Shown piece after piece: positions 46,735 through 57,289 of a stretch of DNA of 64,000 nucleotides (the stretch's first letter is position 1; the number at the start of each line of letters is the position of its first letter). The DNA comes from Hetaerina americana. Lineage: Eukaryota; Arthropoda; Insecta; Odonata; Calopterygidae. Both the position numbers and the translations under genes were made by a program. The notes under the pieces were generated by a model, which made no database searches, was not told where the DNA came from, and saw only the letters and a program-made list of their open reading frames with translations. The stretch covers positions 13,370,704-13,434,703 of the forward strand of contig JAKTNV010000011.1 of the NCBI GenBank assembly GCA_022747635.1, in the 5' to 3' direction.

Positions 46735-47125
46735 TTACCATTCTTTCTTTTCTATTTAGCGTTTATTCCCTCGTCTTCTGATAGCTTCTCTTGTTCTACG
46801 TCCATCTTAATTTGTTACATGAACTTGTCGTTCGGTTTATTTTAAGTAACCTTATCTTCAATCTTCCCATCTATAATTTTATCTTCTTCAAGGTGTTTTA
46901 AATCAATAACCAGTTCTTCGTTACCGTAGAGATATCGCCATATGGTCCTCTTCCCTATCTCCTCTTCATGTGTTATACTTCCTTCGTCTGTCCATTTAAT
47001 CTTCAGCATTCTCCTCCAGTACCATGTGTCACTGTTTTGTAATCTTCCCTAGTCCGATTTTCCAATTTTACATGTGTCTGATCCGTAGAGTGTACGAACG
47101 ATTTGATAAGCTAAGGATTCGCTTT
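46735..47125 (-). pseudogene. Second-lineage RTE superfamily relic, minus strand
   Basis: Minus-strand translation includes 'YGSDTCKIGKSD', 'DTWYWRRMLKIKWTDEGSITHEEEIGKRTIWRYLYGNEELVIDLKH'-like segments. This is the pattern W.WRRMLKI.WTD..t.eev of the second lineage, as at 25215. SINE-A is inserted immediately beside it. Confidence 0.75.
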
Positions 47126-47127
47126 AT

Positions 47128-47465
47128 TTTTATCATCATGGTAGTAGTATTTAGGGGAGGCGACCGACAACTGATGTCATTTGCGCCATAGGGAATGGAC
47201 AGGAAAGGATGAAGGGTGGAGAGAAACCCGGCGTCGGCATTAGCCTACTCTTTATGAAAGGCACCAAGGGGTCCGCAGCTTAACGTCCCATCCGACGGAC
47301 GGCGTGCTCACTCAAAGTGCCCTCCACAAAGCACCTAAGTAGGGATCGAGATACCTCTGAAAAATATTCAACACCCGGGATATGATGGGGATATGAACCC
47401 GGGCCCTCAGGGTGGGAAGCCAGTACGTTAGCCCCCGCACCATCTCGATCCACTTTTATCATCAT
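47128..47465 (-). mobile_element. SINE-A, full-length copy with 12-bp target duplication
   Basis: Perfect 12-bp direct repeats 'ttttatcatcat' flank the element at 47128-47139 and 47454-47465. On the minus strand it starts near 47453 with 'tggtgcgggggctaacgtac'. A B box follows ('gggcccgggttcatatcccc'), then the conserved body, and it ends in (TAC)n at 47140-47150. About 314 bp. Intact duplications mean a young insertion by target-primed reverse transcription. An extra 'catcatatcccggg' stretch near the B box differs from other copies. Confidence 0.95.
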
Positions 47466-48190
47466 TAATTAAGCACTTGTAAATGCAAAAATAAATATAT
47501 TACTTGAAGTAATATTATATACCGTAATAACTCAGCAGTTTTAAAATTAATTGTAATGTAACATTCGTTTACTTTTACTGAATGAATTAAGAATTGTATT
47601 TTATGAGAAGATTATAGCATTGCATAGTAATATGGACTCGAGTTAGAGAACATTTGCCAAATACAATGATAATAAGTTTATTTTTTTTGAGTATGATATC
47701 TCTTAAGAGCTTTTACATAAAACTTTCAATTTTGTAAGCTATGAGTTTATGGTAGCATAAAATAGCCATAATTTGGATTCTATATAAGAGTAATTTAATA
47801 GATAAGCATGCATAATTCATCAAGTTTACCAGTTACTAAATGGACGCAAGAAGAGTTTATTCTAATGAGGGATATTCCATAAATATAGTAGTCATATAAG
47901 TTACGAGCAAACTCGAGTTTTCAATGCAATGATGGACTCTAAATAAAATATTATGCTATCATCGACGAATTTAATAAATAAAAAATATAAATGTGCATCT
48001 GGACAAAATTAAAACTGATTTTTTTCGAGTCGTGAGTACTTATTGTTTGGAAGTGATTTTTTCAAAATTAGTTTCTGGAAGACTACTTTAAAAAAAATAA
48101 TAGAAAAGTTAAACAAACTATATTAACTTGCCGTTTGAAGCGCAGGAACATTTCTTTTTCCTTAAAATTTTCAGATAATACATTCCTTCC
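47466..48190. other. Intergenic AT-rich sequence, no feature recognised
   Basis: No gene or repeat family assigned. Confidence 0.5.
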
Positions 48191-49040
48191 TTCCTTTCTT
48201 CATTGAGGACTGTGTGAACCCTTGGGTCTAACTTCCCCATCTGTATCCTCCGTCTTATAACCCACCCCTCTCCCATAGCACCCCCCCCCCACCTTCAAAA
48301 CAACCGGCTGGAAGCGCCCCATATTTCGATGTGTATCACGTTTCCTATTCTGGCGCCATCTTGTCTTGTTTTATTCGTAGTAGAAGGTTTCTCCTCGCCC
48401 CTCCCCACACCTCGCTTCCTTCTTCCAAGTCCCCCATGGGCGGGAGCGGATGCTTGGTACATAAGTAGTGTAGCGCCTTATGGGGAAATACCATTTCAGC
48501 GACGTCCTTCCATGTTTGTGTGTAGTCTTTCTCCCTCTCGTTGTCTGTATCTCTCTCTCTCTCTCCTCCTCTAGCCGATATCCTTACGGGGGTGGACCGC
48601 GGGGGAGGGGAGTGCTTCGAGCCCGGAAAACTTTCTGGACAGGTTCCAACCAAATTTTCTGCACGTTAGCAGAACATTTTACGAGATTTCGGATTTTTCA
48701 AAGGATTTTTATGACCGTCGTGGGAAAATTCGAACGCAAAGTGGGGAAGGGGGATTTTTGTTTATAGCGACCAAAATCCCTATTCTCCCCCCCTCCCTCT
48801 CCTCCCCCACCTCTCTCTCTCTCTCTTTTTCCTGTAACCCTCCTTCCCTCTTCCAATAGTTTGAAGAAAAAAGTATATTTTTTTCTTCTTCCCTTTCTGT
48901 GGCATAATACAAGCATAGCGACAAGGTCCATGGTCCCCTTCGAACGAGCTCACGACGATAGGCTGGATACGGAATGTATTTTGGCACAGGCATACGTGTC
49001 ACCGGTGTCCTCGTTGGATTATTTTGTGTACATTCCTCCT
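48191..49040. other. C/T-rich and GA-rich island
   Basis: Pyrimidine tracts at 48240-48310, 48530-48575 and 48780-48860, with CpG-bearing words between (ggtggaccgcgggggagggg). Overlapping frames of 60-102 codons on both strands lack domains. Candidate open chromatin only. Confidence 0.5.
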
Positions 49041-50394
49041 TGATGCCAAATTGATGAAAACTTTCCTCTCACGATTGAAACCAGTCTTGTGTCAACGCAA
49101 TTTTTTGCGACAACTTTTTTATCCAAGAAAAATAAAAAAGGTGATTTTTTCCTATGGCAAAAAAAGCGATTTTGAAGGAAAAAAAATCCCAAAGCCTGTT
49201 TAACATACGTTTCGTTCAGGGATGCTGGAGATAGCATTTATTGCTATTATTGCTGATGACGCACTACATGACGTGGCATAGATTCATTTAAACAATTTAA
49301 AATGTTAGGAAATGTTGGGTAAGAATGAAAAAATGGTGTCTAAATTAAAGAATGGAATTATGGTGTACATTTACATATCATGTGTCGTAAGCACTGCTGT
49401 GGCAATATGAAATTGATGGCATAATGAATTATTTCATTTATTTAAGACTCTGAGATGGAAATATGTTAATGGAATAATGCACTATACCCTGAGAGTAATT
49501 ATATTCTGAATATGAGCTGTTCTTAAGGGTAAAAAACTAGTTTGTTCTTACATGCTGTCAACTTAAAAACGAACGGCCTTACTGCTGGAGATAATGACCA
49601 TTTCTACCAGAATCTAAGCGAATAGTTTGCATTTAAATTAATTTTTACATTAATATTTGTGTACCTAAAACACTTTATAGTCATAAAAATATTCTACTAT
49701 TCAGTACAGAAGCGTCTTTGGTGGATTCAATGAATAAATATTTTTATACAAAACATAAATCCGAAAATTCTCTTTCATTACGTTCAAATTCAAGAATAAT
49801 CTCAACAAAAATGTGTCATCGAGAAGATAAATTATTCTCTAATGAATGGAATATTTTTGAAAAAAATTATCGGTCCTTAAATCATCAGTTGATTTTGAGG
49901 GTGAAGGTTTGCTGAGGTAAGATCTGTGAAGTCGAAAATTCAGAGTTATTTCTTGTGCCAAAATTCGGTTTCCGCAAACACATATTTTTTTCAGAAAATT
50001 GCAATGCTTGCAGTTTTAGATGCAGCTGGCCAAATAAATTCACTCATGAATAGAATCACCCACGATTTTCGGGTCTGAAGCGTAATCCTTAACTCAGTGG
50101 AATATCTAGCCATTTTTTGAACGAAGCATACATGTATATAGTTCTGATAATCATCCTTCACTATACCTTTATGATGAAAGCGGCTTGAGATTTCACTACC
50201 GGCTTGCGCTGTATATCTGAGTGTGACCGTCCGTTTTATTCATCATTTTAGCAAGCGATTTCAAACATAGAAACTTATGATTTTAGCTTTTCGGAGGAGT
50301 AGTAGCGATATGTCAGATAGATAGAATATGGCCTCATTTCTGTGTATACACGTATTCAAACACGATAACCCACCACATGGCGAACAAATATTCA
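49041..50394. other. Intergenic AT-rich sequence, no feature recognised
   Basis: No gene or repeat family assigned. Confidence 0.5.
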
Positions 50395-50515
50395 TTCGCA
50401 TGGATAAAGATGTGAGGAAAAGGGATAGGAACACATAAAAGACACACAGGAGAGTTTGGGAAGGCGGAATCGAGCAGATCACAAGTGCAAAAATATTTCC
50501 TTTATATAGTATATG
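50395..50515 (+). repeat. Repeat module X, copy 4
   Basis: 'gaggaaaagggataggaaca', 'ggaaggcggaatcgagcaga', 'tcacaagtgcaaaaatattt'. It lies just left of the (TA)n tract that precedes the intact RTE copy. The preceding 'catggcgaacaaatattcat' also matches copy 2. Confidence 0.82.
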
Positions 50516-50537
50516 TATGTATCACATATATATGTGT

Positions 50538-50553
50538 GTGTGTGTATATATAT

Positions 50554-50596
<43 letters not shown>
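50538..50596. repeat. (TA)n microsatellite, 5' flank of the intact RTE copy
   Basis: TA repeats with TACA interruptions run directly up to the first element base at about 50597. Confidence 0.95.
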
Positions 50597-50598
<2 letters not shown>

Positions 50599-52502
50599 GG
50601 AAGAATATAAATACAGAATTAGGCAAAATGAAGTACAAAGAATTGAACAATAAATTGAGGCGGGCAACAAATAAGGCAAAAGACGCATGGTGGAAGACGC
50701 AGTGCGAGGATATGGAAAGTCTCCAGAGGAAGGGCGAAATCGGTGCGCTGTACAGCAAAGTTAAATCGTTATCGGGAAGTAAGAAAGGAAGAGCTATGCT
50801 AATAGTTAGAGATAAAGCGGGTAAGGTAATAGTTGACGCAGGAAAGATCCAAGAGAGATGGAAGGAGTATATAGAAGAACTGTATAGTAAAGAACTCAGA
50901 CCAACACAGTTAGACATTGAAAAAGAAAATGACGTAGAGGAAGACAGCTTAGGTCCAGGCATACTAGACAATGAGATAGAAAGGGCATTAAGGGAGATGA
51001 AACTAAATAAGGCCATGGGGGTAGATAACATTCCCGTGGAACTTTTAAAATGCTTAGGAAAATGTGGGAGGAAGAGGCTATATGGGCTGATCCGTAGCAT
51101 TTATGAGGAGGGAATCTGGCCGGAAGACTTTGTGAGAGCAGTTTTAGTTCCGATTCCGAAAAAGGTAAAGGCCACGTCATGTGAGGACTATAGGACAATT
51201 AGTTTGATATCCCACGCAGCTAAAGTTGTTCTCAGGATCATAAACAAACGGATAGAGAGTAGGGCAAATGATTACTTAGGGGATGATCAGTTTGGGTTTA
51301 GGAAGGGGAGAGGTACGCGTGATGCCATTGCAGTAATGAGATTATTAATCGAGAGGAATATAGAACACAACCAGGAGGTATTTGCCTGTTTCGTAGATTT
51401 CGAAAAAGCGTTTGATAGAGTGAATTGGGAAAAACTAATGAGTATATTGCAGAAAATAGGAATAGATTGGAGGGAAAGGAGGCTAATCCGCAACCTGTAC
51501 ATGTCTCAGACTGCTCAGGTGCGGGTGGGAAACGGGGAGTCAGGATGGGCAGTGTTAGGAAGGGGTGTAAGGCAGGGTTGCCCATTATCACCGTTGCTGT
51601 TCAACCTGTATGCAGAGGAAATGATCAAAGAGGCATGGGAAGAACTCGAGGTAGGAATGAAAGTGGGCGGGGGATTCGTAAAATCAGTTAGGTTTGCTGA
51701 TGACCAAGCTTTAGTTTGTCAGTCAGCCAAGGGGCTGCAAGCATTGCTTAGTAAATTGGAAATTCAGTGCGACAGGTATGGGATGAGAATCAACATTAAT
51801 AAAACAAAGGTTATGCGATTTTCTAGAAAGAAAAAGGCTAATCTTAACATTAAAGTAAGAGGGCAAAAACTAGAGCAGGTAGAACAGTTTACGTATCTCG
51901 GTAGTGTTTTGGACCAACACGGTCAAAGTAGTAGGGACGTAAGGAGAAGAATTGCGCTAGGCAAAGAGGCTTTCACAAGGAGGAGGGAGTTGATGACGGG
52001 GACTCTGAGTAAGGATGTTAAGAAAAGACTCGTAAAAACTTTGATATGGAGCGTAGCTATGTACGGTGCGGAAACGTGGTCATTGAAGCAGGAGGATAGA
52101 CGTAGATTGGAGGCTTTTGAAATGTGGGTGTGGAGAAGAATGGAGAAGGTGAAATGGACAGAGAAGAAAACAAATGAGGAAGTACTTGGTATGGTGGGCG
52201 AAGAGAGGGGTTTGTTGGGAGCAATCCTATGGAGGCAGGAAAAGTGGATGAAGGGGGTGTTGACCGGCAGTGGGATGTTGAAGACTGTGATAGAGGGTAG
52301 AATGTTGGGCAAAAGAGGAAAGGGAAGGAACAGGATAGGGATGTTGGACGGGATGAAGGGAGGAAGAAAGTACTCAGAGATGAAGAGGGACCTGGTGTAG
52401 AGTAGAATTTAGGGTTGTGTTTTGTTAGTAGTCACAAAATATTTGTTTGGTAGTTGTGTCCATCAAAAAAACCTACCTTAACCGGTAGATTACCTTAAAA
52501 AA
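50597..52502 (+). mobile_element. RTE-like non-LTR retrotransposon, 5'-truncated but with intact RT frame
   Basis: The element runs from a truncated 5' edge in (TA)n to a 3' UTR of about 100 bp ending in a hairpin (CTACC 52473-52477, loop ttaacc, GGTAG 52484-52488), 'gattacctt', an A-run and (TA)n. The endonuclease domain expected upstream in RTE elements is absent. The lack of stops over 590 codons shows a recent insertion. No clean target duplication can be defined because both flanks are TA. Clade naming is by motif memory, not by a tree. Confidence 0.93.
50628..52400 (+). CDS. Reverse transcriptase of RTE-like retrotransposon (590 aa, N-terminally truncated)
   Basis: It encodes an RNA-dependent DNA polymerase that would copy its own RNA by target-primed reverse transcription in the nucleus. 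Motifs in order: a lysine-rich linker with AKDAWWKT (17-24); NKAMGVDNIPVELLK (127-141); PIPKK (175-179) and YRTISLIS (188-195); QFGFRKGRGTRDA (221-233); VDFEKAFD with catalytic D257; RQGCPLSPLLFNLYAE (315-330); FADD with catalytic D358 and D359; YLGSVLD (423-429); YGAETWSL (479-486); and a basic C-terminus GRMLGKRGKGRNRIG. No zinc knuckle is seen. The ATG is only the first in frame: the frame is open, and similarity continues, back to 50598. The protein is therefore a fragment of a longer polyprotein whose endonuclease part was lost at insertion. Polymerase residues are intact, so activity of the RT part is conceivable, but a promoter is lacking. Confidence 0.95.
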   Translation: MKYKELNNKLRRATNKAKDAWWKTQCEDMESLQRKGEIGALYSKVKSLSGSKKGRAMLIVRDKAGKVIVDAGKIQERWKEYIEELYSKELRPTQLDIEKENDVEEDSLGPGILDNEIERALREMKLNKAMGVDNIPVELLKCLGKCGRKRLYGLIRSIYEEGIWPEDFVRAVLVPIPKKVKATSCEDYRTISLISHAAKVVLRIINKRIESRANDYLGDDQFGFRKGRGTRDAIAVMRLLIERNIEHNQEVFACFVDFEKAFDRVNWEKLMSILQKIGIDWRERRLIRNLYMSQTAQVRVGNGESGWAVLGRGVRQGCPLSPLLFNLYAEEMIKEAWEELEVGMKVGGGFVKSVRFADDQALVCQSAKGLQALLSKLEIQCDRYGMRININKTKVMRFSRKKKANLNIKVRGQKLEQVEQFTYLGSVLDQHGQSSRDVRRRIALGKEAFTRRRELMTGTLSKDVKKRLVKTLIWSVAMYGAETWSLKQEDRRRLEAFEMWVWRRMEKVKWTEKKTNEEVLGMVGEERGLLGAILWRQEKWMKGVLTGSGMLKTVIEGRMLGKRGKGRNRIGMLDGMKGGRKYSEMKRDLV

Positions 52503-52505
52503 AAA

Positions 52506-52547
<42 letters not shown>

Positions 52548-52548
52548 A
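52503..52548. repeat. (TA)n(TG)n microsatellite, 3' flank of the intact RTE copy
   Basis: An A-run, then TA, then TG repeats. The TA part touches the element's 3' end. Confidence 0.95.
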
Positions 52549-52585
52549 TAAGCACTTTGAAATAGATATAAGGAAAAGGTAAAGG
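52549..52585 (+). repeat. Repeat module X, edge fragment
   Basis: 'tttgaaatagatataaggaa' and 'aaggtaaaggc' match the first part of module X. Module X therefore lies on both sides of the TA-RTE-TA block, as if the RTE had landed in a TA tract beside it. Confidence 0.65.
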
Positions 52586-52850
52586 CAAAGGCATATAATT
52601 AAATATTTTTAAAATTTTTATTTGTTATTCCAATATGCATTCTGTCAATGAGGGGATTGTATTTATATGAACTGAGATAACATATTTTTTTATTTCTGGT
52701 CCTAGAAAAGTTCGATGAAAAACCTACTAATTTTTCCATTTTCTTTTGCATCGCATTCTCCCTAGAAATCTCTTCCCTTATCCGCTGGCTTCCTGCGTCC
52801 TTCTCCTGAATTTATATTTTTTAATCTCCAGACGCAGCCGCACATGTTAC
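52586..52850. other. Intergenic sequence, no feature recognised
   Basis: No gene or repeat family assigned. Confidence 0.5.
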
Positions 52851-53640
52851 TAACGTATTCCTTCACGCGCCTTTCCCTCCACCCTCCCCCGTAACCCACC
52901 AACCCCCACAACTCCGCCTCGCGTCGCCGCCTTCATTTGTTTTCCCTCTCTCTCTTACTTCATCTATCCTTTCCTTCCTTGTCCCTCCTCTTCAACCCCT
53001 CTTTCAGGTTTTCTCCCCGGGCCACCCTCACACTCCTCCCACCTGCCTACTTTTTTTTCCTACGACTAAATTTTGTTTTGTTCCCTCTCCCGGATGCCCG
53101 GGCAACGCATCAGTCGCCTTGGTCGCGATAAGTATCGCGCTCGCGGTAACGACTGAGGTCGCGCGGGAGATCCCACGGCGTTTGCATTGGTGACCGCGAT
53201 CTGCTCAAGCCATTCCGTTCCTCCCTGCCACAGTGCTTCCGCCCATCCTCCCTCGCTTGGACTCCTGAGGGGAGATTTACCGCGAGTTTAGTGTCTCTCC
53301 ATGCGACCATCCTCCCATCCCTCTTGGCATTCTCAACACTCCTCGTCCCATCAAGTCGCAAACTGCTTCGTCGTAAGGAATGGACGGCCAGGCGCGTCGA
53401 AGTCAGCAATCCCGGCAGTTCCACGGCTTCTCGTCTGCCTAGGCTAATTTATATTTCCACCTTTCCCTCTCCCCTTTTCATCTCTCCCTCCTTCTCTCTT
53501 CCACCATCCTCCCGATTTCTCCGTACCACTTATCCCGAGAGCTATATTCCCACGGAACTTAAACCGTTTTCATCCCTCGTCGGAAAATATCCCCCTTTTC
53601 GGAATGCATAGCTCCCTTCCCACCCCTTCTCCTCCCCTAT
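52851..53640. other. C-rich island with a CpG-rich core
   Basis: A pyrimidine-rich left part (52870-53100) is followed by a core rich in CG dinucleotides at about 53100-53300 (tcgcgataagtatcgcgctc, ggtcgcgcgggagatcccac). A third pyrimidine-rich part follows. This core is the most CpG-dense block noted. It could be a promoter-like or regulatory element, but no gene start was recognised on either side. Confidence 0.5.
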
Positions 53641-54430
53641 TCTTTCTATCATCACACTCACGTGAGAGTACCATGCTCCGTAAAAACTAATCCGTTCTTT
53701 AAATAAAAAAAAATACGATGCGATCATTAAACCGAACGAATTACCCTTGATCTTGCAAATTCTCCCCACGTTCAGGAAATGCGTTTCTTTTTGTCAGTGC
53801 TCACTTCGTGAAATGTGCAGATTTCAAAGTCGAACATTTTTTCCGCGAGCTTAAATCGTGGCTAATCAAGCATTTTTTTGGCTGTAAAATATTTTTTTTC
53901 GCAATGACGGGTTTTCGAGAGAATTAAGTTAATGGCAATCTCATTTTATTCTACAAACGTGGTGCGAGCATTGTCAATGATTAGCTTTTTTTATGCAAAT
54001 AATTTATTAAGGGTTCTGTGTGTTTTGTATGATTTCATTTGATTAAAAAAAACAAAATTTTTTAGAATTAATTAAAATAATATTTTTTAAGTGCAACTTT
54101 GATTCACATATATTTTGCCGCGATGTCTTATACAATTTTCGACTTCCTCGAATCAGCCACGTATCCTGAATTTTCACCCGTTTTGGGAATCATTTCTCGG
54201 TTTAGCTACGAGGAAAGCGGTTAAAAATGTAAATATAACTTTTTATTTGAATCTTATGGCTTGGTGGGCCCATTTGAATTTCGGTGGTCGATATTCTATA
54301 GGGAATCTAAGTGACACACGGGAGTCCTTATCGTTCTGTTTGCTCTTAGACGTTGAGTGGAAGATAAAAAAAAAAACGCAATGAGAAGAGAAAATCCATA
54401 CTGATGGTGGATTTTCACTTAATATAATGA
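53641..54430. other. Intergenic AT-rich sequence, no feature recognised
   Basis: No gene or repeat family assigned. Confidence 0.5.
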
Positions 54431-54439
54431 GTAAAAGTT

Positions 54440-54810
54440 TGTCGGCGAACGTTAGAGGGAGTGATTCACATCAGGTAGAAACGTTCAACCATTACGAGTG
54501 TTTTAGAAAAATAAAGAGCAAGGCAAGTTGAGTAGATTAAGAGATGAGTTGCGTAAATCAAAGAAGATTCTATTGAGAGCCAAGACTCAAATGATAAGAA
54601 CCATAAGTAAAGATTTAAATAAAACATAGATGAAAAATTCAGCATGGACCTTGGTTGATTCTATTTTACTTCAGTAATTGGTCTTTGAGACAATAGGATT
54701 ACCTTAGGTTGGAGGAATTTTAGACGTGAGTGTAGAGAAGAATTAAAAAGCTCAAATGATCACAAAGGTAAAAAAGCAAAGGTATACTAGGAAAAGGGGG
54801 AGAAGTAAAA
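54440..54810 (+). pseudogene. Ancient RTE-like relic
   Basis: Fragments can be threaded onto the intact copy: 'VETFNHYECF' (VEQFTYLGSV), a lysine/arginine-rich segment, then 'LEEF' followed by '*RRIKKLK*S' (LEAFEMWVWRRMEKVKWTE). Many stops and small deletions make it one of the oldest relics here. Confidence 0.6.
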
Positions 54811-56634
54811 TTGAAATTAGTCCTCCAGCGTGTGTGTCTGTGTGAATTGCATGTAAGGAGGACTAATTGAATGGAAATGAATGTTTGAGAGGAGATTGAA
54901 AAGGGATACGGTACGGGCAGAGAAGAAAATATTAGATGTTTTACGTTGCCTGCACTGACATAGTTGAGATAGTTGACGTAGTGCTCTATGCTTCTGTAAA
55001 TTTTCAAACATAAAGATTTGTTTAGCAAAAAACCTACGCCTTGTGAGGAATTTTGTCGATATTAATGTTGTACCAACATCCTATTTATTGCGATACGGCG
55101 TGATAGATTAATTCGAACTAGTCCGATGAAGCTGAGAGATTCAGCAGTACTTGATCACTGGTCAAAGTCCGCTTTTTTGTTAAAACTGCCAGGTAATATC
55201 ATAACCTATGTGAATATATACGTTTTTTACTGCCAGCTCAAAACTTTTAACTTATTCTTTCTCCGTGATTATTATTCAAATTATTGACTTGAATATCTCA
55301 ACGCATAAATGATGTCATTCGTCGATTCCTCGATATGTAGCTCAAAAATAGGTCTGGACTCAAATAGACTGATGCTGATTGATAAAATTTGGAAACATCA
55401 TGAATGGATTTCATTCTAAACAAACTTGTGGAAAGTTTCTGAGTAATAAATGTTGCGAATAAATTGTGAGTTTTATATTTTTTTGAACCAGGATAAATTC
55501 CACGAATTTATCAGCCATGTTTCCCGAGAAATTTTACGAATGGAATGCAGGCACGGAGCATCTAAAAATGGTCTTTTCTTCTGTGACTGCATCTATGGCT
55601 TAGTTGCACATATCTGAAAAAGTCTTCAGAAGGTGTCCGGCGTCCGAAGAATTGGATGAATGCGAACAACCCTTTGTGATGTCATCCACTGACTCGAATT
55701 TGCCCTAGTCTTTCAGAGAAATGTAAAAATATCCCAGTCTAAGTGTCCGCCATTCCTCATCATATGTCAACATAAAGAAAGTTTTCACCTTTCTCCTTAT
55801 CTCCGCCCGCCCTATAGTGGTTACAGAAAAATGACAGTACCTCCATGTTTAGATGTATGAAACATATTATGATCACTTTCCAAGATTCAGGGTTGATGAT
55901 TGAGAGGGGTTTTTCACGGTCATGGCCAAGGTTTCGGTTCTTTGGGGAGGAGTTTTGAGAAATTAAATACCTAGTCTGACGAATGTGAAGTGTAACTGTC
56001 ATCGACTGCAGGCGCCAGACGATTGCGCGCAAGATTTCTTTCCACCCCCCCTATCTCTCTTCACTTTACCTCTCCCTCTGAATTTTTTTTTCACCGTCTT
56101 CCGCCTTCAGTCTGTGACCTACATGCATGAGGAAATTGTCCCATTTTCGTAGGTTTCTGCTAGAACGGCATTTCTAAGCTTACGGCGAAAACCTGGAATC
56201 CGCTTCTCTCATTATATTCTAACAACATAACCCTTCTCCTACTAGCAGGGGTTGTGGGACATTATTATTTGTATTTAGACCATAACCTTGATGCCGTAAC
56301 CCATCTTCACAAGTTCAAATAAAAAACAATCCTAATTGCCAAAGTCATTTCAGCAAAATTCCTATTAGCAATTTGTTTGATTTTTTTCGTGTCCGTTCCC
56401 TCCGTTGATATTCACGAGTGGTGGACAAAAGTTAATCAGTTGTGAAATAAAATTTTAATTGCTTATTCTTCAGTATAATATGATTTCGTGATGTTTCACA
56501 CCCATACATTTGTTGATTTTCCCGCTGAGCAAACCTGAAAAAGCTATTTTTTTTAAATCATGATACATATTTTCATTAATGCTTATTACTATGATATATA
56601 TATAATAATTATTATTATATTAAAGCCTACATTC
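54811..56634. other. Intergenic sequence, no feature recognised
   Basis: A minus-strand frame of 102 codons (54720-55028) overlaps the RTE relic and lacks a domain. Nothing else was assigned. Confidence 0.5.
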
Positions 56635-56905
56635 AGCGCCGGTCATCTTACTTCATCGTCCGTGTTTTCAAGGTGTAAAAATCATGCTGTCAATTGAAAT
56701 GTTCACCCATCTTTTCTTTATATTTTTACTCAACGTCCCAGTCGTCATAGCCCTCCTCCATTTGAATGCTTCCCTTGGTAGCAAGTTCTTCTTCTGATGT
56801 CCCCATCACGTTGACCGTTCAAAACACATTCAAGATTGAAAAATTGTTCGACCTGCTCTCTTTATATCGTTGTTTTATTTTTTAACTTATCCTTCCAATT
56901 AAATA
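56635..56905 (-). pseudogene. RTE-like relic, minus strand
   Basis: Minus-strand pieces 'REQVEQFFNLECVLNGQRDGDIRRRTC' match LEQVEQFTYLGSVLDQHGQSSRDVRRRI. The flanks fit KLKNK and 'FLHLENTDDEV'-like sequence. Frame broken. Confidence 0.75.
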
Positions 56906-57039
56906 CCTCATTATCCCTTCCAAGAAACTGCGGGAGATATCGCAACAATAACTTTTAACGGAGTCGTCCGCTAATATGCATTTTAGTGCAAACATTTCAG
57001 GATGTAAAAAAATAATTCGCCTGGACCAAAATTTGAGAG

Positions 57040-57125
57040 TTGAAGAGGGCGCTTCGATATATTAATTGCCTAAAGCACTCGGCCGGACATCGAGGGATTC
57101 GGGTTCGAATCCCGGTATACCAATG
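57040..57125 (+). repeat. tRNA-like head, possible SINE or tRNA pseudogene
   Basis: 'gattcgggttcgaatcccgg' holds a perfect B box (ggttcgaatcc at about 57101). 'ttaattgcctaaagcactcggcc' upstream is an A-box candidate at the right distance. It ends against the TA tract. No body is shared with SINE-A, B or C. A clean cloverleaf could not be drawn by eye. Confidence 0.55.
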
Positions 57126-57130
57126 ATAAG

Positions 57131-57137
<7 letters not shown>

Positions 57138-57177
<40 letters not shown>

Positions 57178-57236
57178 GTATACATATATACATACATATG
57201 TATACATATACATATAAACATAAATATGGATATATA

Positions 57237-57288
<52 letters not shown>
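57138..57288. repeat. (TA)n microsatellite with TACA/TATG patches
   Basis: Two TA blocks separated by TACATA/TGTGTG variants. The right block touches an RTE tail. Confidence 0.95.

Positions 57289-57289
<1 letters not shown>

Noticed and set aside
50522..51100. 192-codon minus-strand frame opposite the reverse transcriptase
   Set aside because: Antisense shadow of the intact reverse transcriptase gene; no independent motif.
57040..57125. Functional tRNA gene
   Set aside because: B box is perfect but acceptor and anticodon stems cannot be paired by eye, and it abuts a microsatellite. A SINE head or pseudogene is more likely.
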